DNA of 64,000 nucleotides from Promethearchaeota archaeon (GTDB lineage: Archaea > Asgardarchaeota > Lokiarchaeia > Sigyniarchaeales > SOKP01): positions 16,480 through 80,479 of the forward strand of contig JAGXNO010000011.1 of assembly GCA_019894975.1 (NCBI GenBank), given 5' to 3'. Positions 33,226 to 41,936 of the stretch are shown in pieces (within the stretch, counting starts at the first letter, position 1; each line of letters begins with the position of its first letter). Position numbers and translations under genes: made by a program. The notes under the pieces are model-generated. The model saw nothing but the letters and a program-made list of their open reading frames with translations. It made no database searches and was not told where the DNA came from.

Positions 33226-34728
33226 ATGAAAATACTAAGTGAACAGTCGGAATGGATTAAAAATCCAAAAATTTATGAAATAAATACACTTCCATGGTTG
33301 AGATCATTATCAGATATTTGTAATGCCTCTATAACTTTAGGTAACATTCCAGAAAGAATATTAAATCAGGAAATAAAACATTTTGATGCTGTTTGGCTTA
33401 TGGGGGTCTGGGAAAGAAGTCCTGCAAGTAAAAGGATCGCTTCAGAACATCCTGATTTATTACGAGAATATCATAAGGCGTTAGATGATTTCAGAGAAGA
33501 AGATGTAATTGGCTCGCCTTATGCAGTATATTACTATCATATAAATAAGGATATTGGGGGGGTAGAAGGATTAATTAAAATCCGTAACCAGCTAAAGGAT
33601 AAAGGGATTCAATTAATTTTAGATTATGTTCCTAACCATGTTTCTATCGATTCTCTGTGGACTTTTGAGCCTGATCTATTTGTTCACGGTACGTTAGAAG
33701 ACCTAATAAGTCAACCTAATGAGTATTTCAGTTTAGGGGACAATGTCTTTGCTCATGGAAAGGATCCAATGATGCAAGCCCCGTGGTCCGATACTATTCA
33801 AATTAACGCTTTTTCAGAAGATGCACGCCAAAAAACGATCCATACCTTGCTCAACATAGCTGAACTCTGTGATGGAGTTCGTTGTGATATGGCGATGTTA
33901 ATGACAAGTAGAATATTTAGCAAAACATGGAGTAAAAAAGCGGGAAGTCCTCCGAATAAGGATTTTTGGGAAGAAATTATCCCTGCTGTGAAATCAAAAT
34001 ATCCCAATTTTCTTTTTATAGCAGAGGTGTATTGGGATATGGAATTGGAACTTCAACAACAAGGATTTGACTTCTGTTATGATAAAAAATTATACGAAAA
34101 ATTATTCCGTGAGGATGCAAATTCAATTAGGGATCATTTAAAAGCTGATTGGGCTTATCAGAGTAAATTGATTAGATTCATTGAAAATCACGATGAATTG
34201 AGAGCTATAGAAAAGTTTGGAAAAGAGAAGTCAAAAGCTGCAGCTCTTATAACATTAACCTTGCCTGGAGGATATCTTATATATGAAGGACAAAACAAGG
34301 GTCATCGAATAAAATTACCTGTTCAATTAGGAAGAAATCCACTCGAAGAAACTGACAAAGATATATCTAGTTATTATCAAAATTTGATGAAAAATATCCC
34401 TGGAAGAGATTATGGGAATGGAAGTTGGTCACTTTGTGAAACCAAATCGGTAGATCCTAATGATCCTTCATATTCAAACATAATTTCTTATTTATGGTGG
34501 ATTAATGATAGTTATCGACTTATTGTGGTCAATTACAGTCCCTCTTTTTCAAAGGCTCATATAAAAATAAGTCCTTTCCATTTTGATACTTACAAGTGGA
34601 CATTTACTGATTTACTCTATCAGAAATCATATAGTTATACCGGTGATAACCTATACAAGCATGGGTTATACGTTGAATTAGATGCGTGGAAGGGACATAT
34701 TTTTAACATAAGAAAAGAAAGTAACTAA
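33226..34728 (+). CDS. GH13 alpha-amylase-family enzyme
   Basis: This 500-residue GH13 enzyme has the four classical regions: LILDYVPNHV (region I), DGVRCDMAM with nucleophile D221 (region II), FIAEVYW with acid/base E267 (region III), and IENHDE with D323 (region IV). No signal peptide is visible, so it probably acts on an alpha-glucan or oligosaccharide in the cytoplasm. The N-terminal about 50 residues and the C-terminal beta domain are of normal form. It could work with the GH57 enzyme at the window start on storage glucan. Exact specificity is not readable. Confidence 0.88.
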   Translation: MKILSEQSEWIKNPKIYEINTLPWLRSLSDICNASITLGNIPERILNQEIKHFDAVWLMGVWERSPASKRIASEHPDLLREYHKALDDFREEDVIGSPYAVYYYHINKDIGGVEGLIKIRNQLKDKGIQLILDYVPNHVSIDSLWTFEPDLFVHGTLEDLISQPNEYFSLGDNVFAHGKDPMMQAPWSDTIQINAFSEDARQKTIHTLLNIAELCDGVRCDMAMLMTSRIFSKTWSKKAGSPPNKDFWEEIIPAVKSKYPNFLFIAEVYWDMELELQQQGFDFCYDKKLYEKLFREDANSIRDHLKADWAYQSKLIRFIENHDELRAIEKFGKEKSKAAALITLTLPGGYLIYEGQNKGHRIKLPVQLGRNPLEETDKDISSYYQNLMKNIPGRDYGNGSWSLCETKSVDPNDPSYSNIISYLWWINDSYRLIVVNYSPSFSKAHIKISPFHFDTYKWTFTDLLYQKSYSYTGDNLYKHGLYVELDAWKGHIFNIRKESN

Positions 34729-34778
34729 TGGATGAAAGAGAAAATAATATTATTAATGAGAACAAAAAGGTAACGTAA
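34728..34778 (+). CDS. 16-codon ORF bridging two genes
   Basis: ATG at 34728 overlaps the GH13 stop codon (TAATG), and the ORF (MDERENNIINENKKVT) ends in TAA directly before the ATG of the membrane protein at 34779. It fills the spacer exactly. It could couple translation of the two genes or be chance in AT-rich DNA. No homolog is recognised. Confidence 0.2.
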   Translation: MDERENNIINENKKVT

Positions 34779-35462
34779 ATGATGGATCTTCTTAACATAC
34801 TAAAAATTATTGCCGCAATTGTTTCAGTTATAATAGCCATTACTGTTGGAATAATTGAGCTACGTTTGAAACCGGATAACATGCTAAATAGATGGTTTTT
34901 CTTGTTTTTTATTTCAATATCTCTAGGTTTTCTTGCGTATACTACATATCATATAATTTTGTTTAATTCTGATATTATTATTCCTATTATGATAACAGGC
35001 CAAATATTCTTCAATTTTATCCCTATTTCCTTGGTAATGACTGTTTTTATCATAGAAAAATATGAGAAGATCGCGATGAGTTTTAGATATCTTGGAATAA
35101 TGATGATCTTGTTTGGTATTATGAGTTTCGGTTATTTTATTTGGGTTCCCACATTGGATATGACAGACTATTCAAACGGAATTGTTGATACTTCTACTCC
35201 TGACGAATGGTTTATTTTTGTAAATCTTATTAGAATCTTATTATTCGCGTTTGTCGTTTATAAATACGCTAAAATCACAAGAAGTATTGAGGAAGACACT
35301 AAGAAAAGAATACAGTGGTTCTTTGTGGGAATTATTGTTGCTATTATTGGGCTCCTTATTAATTTAGTGGGAGGAATGCTCAAATGGATACCAATGGAGA
35401 TTATTGCTCTAATTGCGGTTGATATTGGAATAGTGTTGGTATTTAAAGGTTTTTTAATGTAA
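34779..35462 (+). CDS. Seven-helix membrane protein of unknown function
   Basis: This 227-residue protein has about seven predicted membrane helices with short loops, starting IIAAIVSVIIAITVGIIEL and ending in IALIAVDIGIVLVFKGFLM. The layout resembles the membrane sensor part of some archaeal histidine kinases, but no kinase domain follows. A similar seven-helix protein lies at 63094-63822. It is closely linked to the GH13 gene upstream. Confidence 0.6.
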   Translation: MMDLLNILKIIAAIVSVIIAITVGIIELRLKPDNMLNRWFFLFFISISLGFLAYTTYHIILFNSDIIIPIMITGQIFFNFIPISLVMTVFIIEKYEKIAMSFRYLGIMMILFGIMSFGYFIWVPTLDMTDYSNGIVDTSTPDEWFIFVNLIRILLFAFVVYKYAKITRSIEEDTKKRIQWFFVGIIVAIIGLLINLVGGMLKWIPMEIIALIAVDIGIVLVFKGFLM

Positions 35463-35528
35463 TTGGTTTTTTTAATATTCCTTATTTCTTCTAAATAACA
35501 TATAAATTACGAAATAAAGCTTTATTAA

Positions 35529-36833
35529 TTGTCAGAAATTATTTTTACTAAAGTAATTAAGAAATATGAGTCAGAAAAGAGATATAATAATATGGTATAT
35601 AGAAAAAACTCATTAATTAACGATTTAATAGAAAAAGGAGTTAAAATACCGAATCCTTCTTCAGTTGAGATAGGCGAGGGAGTCGATATTAATCTGATAT
35701 CCTCTGAGGATGTCACGATACACTCGGGTTGTAAAATATTTGGTAAAAGGACACTTATTATGTCAGGAGTTAAATTAGGTAGAAGGTCTCCGGTTACTAT
35801 TAATAATTGTCAATTAGGGAGAAATGTTGAATTAAGAGGAGGATATTTTGAAGAATCAACATTTCTGGATTCTGTGATTATGGGTGATGGTGCCGAAGTT
35901 CGAGAAGGATGTCTTCTGGAGGAAGAAGCAAATGGTGCCCATACAGTAGGGCTTAAACAAACTATTCTTTTTCCTTTTGTTACATTAGGAAGCATTATAA
36001 ATTTTTGTGACATTTTAATGGCAGGTGGGACAAGTAGAACGAATCATAGTGAAGTAGGTAGTTCATATATTCATTTTAATTACACACCTAATCAGGATAA
36101 AGCAATTGCATCTTTGGTTGGAGATGTAGCATATGGTGTTATGCTTAATCAACCTCCTATCTTCTTAGGAGGGCAAGGTGGAATAGTAGGACCAAGTCAG
36201 ATTGGATATAATACAGTAATTGCAGCAGGAGTTATTTACCGAGGAGATTGTCCCCAAGGGAATAAACTTTTAATGAGTAAAGAACCTCAAAAGGAAGACA
36301 TGGATTTCTATCCTGGTCTATATTCAGGTATTAAAAGAAGAGTCATAAATTGTATTGAATATATCGCGAATATAATCGCTCTCAGACAATGGTACTTAAT
36401 TGTACGTTCTAAGTTCTATCAAGCAAATAATATGGAGAAATTGCTTTATGAGGGTGCACTTGAAAAACTTGAGATTATTTTCAATGAGAGAATTAAAAGG
36501 TTCAAACAACTAGCTAATAAGATGGAAACATCAATAGAATTATATGAATCGATTATGGGTAATAAAGCTTCAAGAGAGTTGATAAAACAAAAAAGAGAAT
36601 TATTTGAGAATATACAAAAAATAGAGAATGGTTTTAAGGAATGTCTATCATTTTCTGGGGACAAGAAAAGAAGAGATGAGTTTTTAGAGGACATAAAAAC
36701 AACTAATAAGGAGTACATCACGGTTATAAAGAATTTAAATAGGGATAGTATAAAAGCTGGAACTTTATGGCTTCTAAGTATAGTTGAAGAAACACGAAAT
36801 ACTGTCTTGAAGCATCTCCCATCTTTTAATTAA
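35529..36833 (+). CDS. Left-handed beta-helix (hexapeptide) protein related to UDP-GlcNAc pyrophosphorylases, without the nucleotidyltransferase domain
   Basis: This 434-residue protein is a hexapeptide-repeat beta-helix (repeats such as VEIGEGVDI, VTIHSGCKI, VKLGRRSPV and CQLGRNVEL over about residues 45-250) with a helical C-terminal domain of about 150 residues. Segments GLKQTILFPFVTLGSIINFC, GTSRTNHSEVGSSYIHFN and FLGGQGGIVGPSQIG are typical of a family often labelled UDP-GlcNAc pyrophosphorylase or GlmU-like. The uridylyltransferase domain is absent. It neighbours glmS, nagB and glmM, which supports an amino-sugar role such as acetyl transfer or binding. The start is TTG 35529 or ATG 35592. 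Confidence 0.7.
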   Translation: MSEIIFTKVIKKYESEKRYNNMVYRKNSLINDLIEKGVKIPNPSSVEIGEGVDINLISSEDVTIHSGCKIFGKRTLIMSGVKLGRRSPVTINNCQLGRNVELRGGYFEESTFLDSVIMGDGAEVREGCLLEEEANGAHTVGLKQTILFPFVTLGSIINFCDILMAGGTSRTNHSEVGSSYIHFNYTPNQDKAIASLVGDVAYGVMLNQPPIFLGGQGGIVGPSQIGYNTVIAAGVIYRGDCPQGNKLLMSKEPQKEDMDFYPGLYSGIKRRVINCIEYIANIIALRQWYLIVRSKFYQANNMEKLLYEGALEKLEIIFNERIKRFKQLANKMETSIELYESIMGNKASRELIKQKRELFENIQKIENGFKECLSFSGDKKRRDEFLEDIKTTNKEYITVIKNLNRDSIKAGTLWLLSIVEETRNTVLKHLPSFN

Positions 36834-36882
36834 AAATCATTTTTTCACTTAATATCACTGTTTTTGATTAAAATAGATAATA

Positions 36883-38733
36883 TCAATGAACAGTAACCGT
36901 TTTAGATAGATTAAGCGGTTTATCTGGGTCTAATCCATGAAGTAAAGCGGCATAGTATGCTAATAATTGTAAAGCAGGAGTAAATGTTATTGGGCTGAAG
37001 ATATTGTAGTATTTATTTCCAGGTTGGGGTATCCGAATTGATATATTACTTAAATCGGAAATATATTTATCATTCTCTACAACAAGAGAAATTATTTTGC
37101 CCCCTCGCGCTTTGAATTCCATTACATTTCCAATTAACCGTTGGTATGTCTCATCTGGAGGAGCAATAAATATTATAGGGAATCCTTCTCTAACTAGAGA
37201 TATTGGTCCGTGTTTGGCATGAGCAGCCGAGTATCCTTCTATAAAACGGCAAGCGACTTCCTTTAATTTTAATCCCCCTTCTTTAGCAGTGGCAATTGAT
37301 ATACCCCTTGCCAAAATGAAAAAATTTACGCTTTTTTCTAAAGTATTTACAACATCTTTAATTGAATCTACATTATTCTTTAAAAAATTTTCAATAATTT
37401 GTGGAGTTTCTTCTAAAGCTTTTTCATATTTTTCAATTTCTGATTCTAATTCAATTTTTCTTAGTTTTGCTATTTCTATTGCTATCAAGGCTAAAGTTAG
37501 TACTTGAGTATTATAAGTTTTAGTTGCTGCAACACCAATTTCTGGTCCTGCTTGAGTCACAATCACATGATCGGAATATCTGGTAAGAGAAGACCCCACT
37601 ACATTTGTAATTGTTAAGATTTTTACATTTCTTTTGCTTTTTGCCCATCTAATTGCTTCAATTGTGTCTATTGTTTCACCTGATTGCGAAACCGCAATTA
37701 TGACAGATTCATTTTTTAATGAATTGAACAGTTGCGTTTGAAATTCAGAACATTCAATAGCTTGAATATACTTACCTAGAAATCTTGAAATTATAAATTT
37801 TCCAGCTAAAGAAGCATAAAAAGATGTACCAGCTGCAGTTATATAAATATTTTCTGCTGACCATAATATATTTGCAAAAATTCTTAAAAGATCTTTAGAG
37901 ATTTTCATTGTACGCTTCATCGCAGTTGGTTCTTCGTAAATTTCTTTTAACATAAAGTGTTCATATCCCCCTTTTTCTGCTGCATCAATACTCCAATCAA
38001 TTGTTTTTAATTCTTTTTCAATTTTTTCATTGGTTTTGAGATTAATGAATTCAACTTCCCCTGCTTTTAAGATAGCCAGTTCATCGTCATCCATTATATA
38101 ACATTTCCGTGTTAACGGTAAAAAAGCAGGGATATCTGAAGCACAGTAAGTTGTTTTACCTTCAATTATACCAATAACTAGAGGGGATTCCTTCCTAGCC
38201 ACAATAATTGAATCGGGGTAATCAACATGACAAACTGCCAACGCATATGCCCCAGTTAATAATTTAAGTGTTTCAACTACGGATTCTTTGAAATCTAATC
38301 CTTCTTTCATTTTAATTTCAATTAGATGTGGAATAACCTCGGTATCTGTATCTGATTTAAAAATATGACCTCTTTCAGATAGAGCTTTCCTTAATTCTAT
38401 AAAATTCTCAATTATACCATTATGAACAACCGCAATTTTATTAGAGCAATCTGAATGAGGATGGCTATTAATCCTAGTGGGTTTTCCATGGGTCGCCCAC
38501 CGAGTGTGGGCAAGGGCAAGTTTAGAGTTATTTGGTATTTCTGCTAAATCTATTCTTTTTTGGATTTCCTCGATTTTTCCTGAATCCTTTTTGATGTACA
38601 ATTTAGAATTAGAGAGAGAGACTACTCCACATGAATCATATCCTCGATATTCTAAACGCTTAATCCCTTCAAGAACAACATTTCCAAGGGAGATATTATC
38701 TTGGTTAGTTATAACACCGAATATACCACACAT
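36883..38733 (-). CDS. glmS: Glutamine:fructose-6-phosphate aminotransferase GlmS
   Basis: GlmS makes glucosamine-6-phosphate from fructose-6-phosphate and glutamine, the first step to UDP-GlcNAc. The 616-residue protein has the N-terminal nucleophile domain (MCGIFGVI with the catalytic Cys2, HTRWATHG, HNGIIENF, SDTDTEVIPHLIE) and two SIS domains with VSQSGETIDTIEA. It ends with SKTVTVH, matching the usual C-terminal KSVTVE tail. Length is normal. It is convergent with the beta-helix gene and divergent from nagB. Confidence 0.96.
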   Translation of the reverse strand: MCGIFGVITNQDNISLGNVVLEGIKRLEYRGYDSCGVVSLSNSKLYIKKDSGKIEEIQKRIDLAEIPNNSKLALAHTRWATHGKPTRINSHPHSDCSNKIAVVHNGIIENFIELRKALSERGHIFKSDTDTEVIPHLIEIKMKEGLDFKESVVETLKLLTGAYALAVCHVDYPDSIIVARKESPLVIGIIEGKTTYCASDIPAFLPLTRKCYIMDDDELAILKAGEVEFINLKTNEKIEKELKTIDWSIDAAEKGGYEHFMLKEIYEEPTAMKRTMKISKDLLRIFANILWSAENIYITAAGTSFYASLAGKFIISRFLGKYIQAIECSEFQTQLFNSLKNESVIIAVSQSGETIDTIEAIRWAKSKRNVKILTITNVVGSSLTRYSDHVIVTQAGPEIGVAATKTYNTQVLTLALIAIEIAKLRKIELESEIEKYEKALEETPQIIENFLKNNVDSIKDVVNTLEKSVNFFILARGISIATAKEGGLKLKEVACRFIEGYSAAHAKHGPISLVREGFPIIFIAPPDETYQRLIGNVMEFKARGGKIISLVVENDKYISDLSNISIRIPQPGNKYYNIFSPITFTPALQLLAYYAALLHGLDPDKPLNLSKTVTVH

Positions 38734-38994
38734 TTAGATACTTAATTATGGAAAATATATTAATATTTCATTTATTATTTGTTAGTTCATCGTATAGTCG
38801 ATTTAAAGAACAAATTTGGTAACTATCAAAAGCGTATATTGTGTTTTATTTTTTTAAGTGAGAGGAATTCACAAGTAAGATATTTGGTATAATAAATCTT
38901 TAAATGAGTTGATATAAATTGATAAATACATTAATTTTTATATTGAAGTAGTATTTTTTTTAGTTAAAATTTAATTTCTTAAGGATAAACTATT

Positions 38995-39951
38995 ATGACT
39001 ATTAGTGTTATTATAACAAGAAACTTTGATCATATGAGTAAAGCAGCTGCTGAAATAGTGAAAAAGATTATTATACAATCATTAAAAGAAAAAAATGAAT
39101 TCGTTATTGGGTTAGCCACAGGGAATTCACCTAGCGGAATGTATAAAAACTTAGCGCGGATGGCTAATTCTGGTGAATTTGACAGTTCTCGGATTCGTAG
39201 TTTTAACCTTGATGAATATGTAGGACTCCCTGGTGAAAATCCTCAACAACGAATGCTACACCCAGAGAGTTATTGTTATTTTATGATTCAAGAATTTTTT
39301 GGTCTTCTTGATAAAAAATTCATCGAAACCTCGGTTCCTTATGGTTGTTTGATTGATCAACAACAATTAATAAATGAACTTGATGCACATCCAGAAGACT
39401 GGAGTGAATTGGGTACAGATGCAGGTAAATCGATATCAATTAAAGAAAATTCAGCCTCAGATTATTTAAGGTGGATTCAAGAATCAATATTAGAAGGATA
39501 TGCTCAAAAAATTGCAGATGTGGGTGGCATTGATCTACATATAATAGGCGTTGGAGGTCGTGGTCATGTTGCTTTCCATGAATCAGGAATACCTTTTGAA
39601 GGGAGTAACGTTTTATTAGTAAAACTTGACGATAATACAGTAGAAAATGCTGTGACAGATGGTCACTTCGCAACCAAAGATAATTCCCCCAAGTATGCCA
39701 TCAGTATGGGAGCTGAACTAGTATATAAAGCAAAGGAAATTTTATTGTTAGCTAATGGGGAACGTAAGGTTGAATCAGTCACTAAATCGTTGTTAAATGA
39801 TCCAACTCCAGATATTCCAATTTCTTATGGTCAGATTTATTCTAATAATGGGGGTAACTTAACTTATGTATTAGACAAAATCGCTGGTCGAGAACTCCTT
39901 GATAATAAAGAAGTACTTACAAAAAAAGGCATAAAAATTAAAGAAGTATAG
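38995..39951 (+). CDS. nagB: Glucosamine-6-phosphate deaminase-like protein (NagB family)
   Basis: NagB interconverts glucosamine-6-phosphate and fructose-6-phosphate plus ammonia. The 318-residue protein has GLATGNSPSGMYKNLA, FNLDEYVGLP with the catalytic aspartate, GVGGRGHVAFHESG, and KYAISMGAELVYKAKEILLLANG. It is longer than usual (about 240-270), with about 40 extra residues between HPESYCYFMIQEFF and GGIDLHIIG, including HPEDWSELGTDAGKSISIKE. The change GIGxDGHIAFNEP to GVGGRGHVAFHESG is notable. Next to glmS and glmM, it would balance entry into the amino-sugar pathway. An AAGGA sequence lies 9 nt before the ATG. Confidence 0.85.
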   Translation: MTISVIITRNFDHMSKAAAEIVKKIIIQSLKEKNEFVIGLATGNSPSGMYKNLARMANSGEFDSSRIRSFNLDEYVGLPGENPQQRMLHPESYCYFMIQEFFGLLDKKFIETSVPYGCLIDQQQLINELDAHPEDWSELGTDAGKSISIKENSASDYLRWIQESILEGYAQKIADVGGIDLHIIGVGGRGHVAFHESGIPFEGSNVLLVKLDDNTVENAVTDGHFATKDNSPKYAISMGAELVYKAKEILLLANGERKVESVTKSLLNDPTPDIPISYGQIYSNNGGNLTYVLDKIAGRELLDNKEVLTKKGIKIKEV

Positions 39952-39999
39952 TGAAATATTTTAATATCCTTTCTTATTGATTATTTAACTTTTTTTCAA

Positions 40000-41427
40000 C
40001 TAGATTAAGTTAAGTTTCTCCATTTTTATCTTCGCTTGATCATTTACCAGTTTTGAAGATTCTAGATTAACACTTGATTCCCCAGTAAGTCTTAAATAAG
40101 GACTCGTTCCTGAACGCCTAATAAGAATCCAACCATCGTTGTAAGCAAGTCTAACTCCGTCCATTTTGTTAATATTCGTTATTTTCTTTCCTAGAGAATC
40201 TAACGTCTCCGTCATTTCTTCAATGATTTTTTTGTTTATATCCTCTGTAAATGGAATATCAACTTTTAATGGAAACTTAGTTTCGTAAAATGGGTATTCT
40301 GGAATTTTTTTTAATATTTCTTTTAAGGGTTTTCCCGATTCCACAATCATTCTTAAGATTTTAGCGATAGTGACTATCGAATCGGGTCCAAGATGGGTAC
40401 TAGGCCATATATATGTACCTGAAGTTTCTCCACCTAAGAATCCACCATGTTCTTTTATAGCAATAGCCACTTTAATATCCCCGACTTCAGTTCTCAATAC
40501 TTCACATCCAAGAGGATTTAAGACATCTTCCATTAAGCTCGATGAATTAATTGCGGTGGATACCTTCATTTTCTCCTTAGGGATTTTATCTCTATATCGC
40601 TCTAAGTAATCAATTGCCATTAATGTCAAGAGACGTATTGGATCAACAATTTCTCCATTTTCATCTAAAAAAATAACTCTATCGGCATCACCATCAAGAG
40701 CAATTCCGATATCACTTTTATCTGAAGATTTCAAAAATTTAGAAAGTTGAATTAAATTTTCTTTACTTGGTTCTGAATTGCGTCCAGGGAATTTACCATC
40801 CATTTGTGCATTAATAGTCATAATTTTTACATTATAGGTGCTTAATAATTTGGGGACTATATCACATCCCGCTCCATTTCCTGGATCCAGTATAACATTT
40901 AATGAACTTCCATCAAACTTGATCCTGTTGGTTACGTCTTGAATATGTATATCATTAATATCTTCGACATTAGTTACTTTTCCTACCTCATCCCAATTGA
41001 TATCCACAAATTTTTTATCGTTATAGATCCTTTCAATTTCTTCTTCTTGTTCAGGTATATATCCCATTCCAGAAGGATTCCAGATTTTTAGACCGATATA
41101 TTCTGGTGTATTATGTGATGCCGTAATCATAACACCACAATCTGCTTTTAAATATTTTAGCGACATTGCTAAAGTAGGAGTTGTTACTATCCCTAGAGTT
41201 TTTACATTACATCCAGTACTTACAAGTCCAGAAATTAAAGCATATTCTATTGGTAACGCAGAAGTTCTAATGTCTTTTCCAATGACAACTGTACTTTTAC
41301 TTTTTAGATATGTTCCTAATGCAAGGCCCACATCTAAAGCCATTTGAGGAGTAAACATAACGTCTGATTCACTATAATTTTGAAACACTCGACGAATACC
41401 AGAAGTGCCAAAAATAATACCTGCCAT
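40000..41427 (-). CDS. glmM: Phosphoglucosamine/phosphohexose mutase
   Basis: This 475-residue phosphohexomutase keeps all key motifs: the phosphoserine loop MITASHNTPEYIG with S104, the metal loop ALDGDADRVIFLDENG, the sugar loop LGGETSGTYIW, and the C-terminal phosphate loop RRSGTSPYLRL. Location next to glmS and nagB favours glucosamine-6-phosphate to glucosamine-1-phosphate conversion. Archaeal enzymes may use several hexose phosphates. It contrasts with the degenerate copy at 2261-3649, which lost the same motifs. Confidence 0.88.
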   Translation of the reverse strand: MAGIIFGTSGIRRVFQNYSESDVMFTPQMALDVGLALGTYLKSKSTVVIGKDIRTSALPIEYALISGLVSTGCNVKTLGIVTTPTLAMSLKYLKADCGVMITASHNTPEYIGLKIWNPSGMGYIPEQEEEIERIYNDKKFVDINWDEVGKVTNVEDINDIHIQDVTNRIKFDGSSLNVILDPGNGAGCDIVPKLLSTYNVKIMTINAQMDGKFPGRNSEPSKENLIQLSKFLKSSDKSDIGIALDGDADRVIFLDENGEIVDPIRLLTLMAIDYLERYRDKIPKEKMKVSTAINSSSLMEDVLNPLGCEVLRTEVGDIKVAIAIKEHGGFLGGETSGTYIWPSTHLGPDSIVTIAKILRMIVESGKPLKEILKKIPEYPFYETKFPLKVDIPFTEDINKKIIEEMTETLDSLGKKITNINKMDGVRLAYNDGWILIRRSGTSPYLRLTGESSVNLESSKLVNDQAKIKMEKLNLI

Positions 41428-41541
41428 TATATTATCACTCTTAGGTAAATTTTATTATAAAATATTCTTAATGTAAGATAGAATAGTATAATAAAGATCT
41501 CTAATAATCTTTTCTGAATCTACTGAGTATCTTATTAGGAT

Positions 41542-41640
41542 AAGAATTATGATCGTAGTGACAAACACAACCTTATTGAAGGATTAAAAATCGCATCCCA
41601 TCCTGGTTGCCATTATAACAAACCAAGTGAATTTTTTTAG
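41542..41640 (+). pseudogene. Possible relic of an HdrB-type heterodisulfide reductase subunit
   Basis: The 508-nt gap between glmM and the MFS gene holds a short frame that reads NLIEGLKIASHPGCHYNKPS before TAG at 41638. The pattern L-K-[IV]-A-x-H-x-G-C-H-[YL]-x-[KR]-P-S is typical of the CCG-type domain of HdrB. It is closed upstream by a stop at 41536 and no full gene is found in any frame. Another short protein-like stretch lies downstream near 41662-41740, in a different frame. The remainder of 41428-41936 is AT-rich with no recognisable gene. This is a relic or a coincidence. Confidence 0.35.
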
Positions 41641-41936
41641 GTTTTGATTCTTATATTTTAAGATCGAAATTGATCTGCGAGTTTCAAAGATCTCTAAGAA
41701 TAATAAAGTTACTATTGCAATGGATGGGGCTGATAAGGAATGACCGATAATATCACAATAAGAAGTTTGGTTGAGATTTTGTCCTCTGAACTAGTATTTT
41801 TTTCAGTAATTTTTGTTTTCACCTTTTAAACTAAAATTTTATTTAAATTTTTTAAAGAATAGTTTATTTCATTGAAATTTAAAACTAGTCTTAAATTGTT
41901 ATAAGACAATTTTTTATATTAATATAAAAAAACAAT

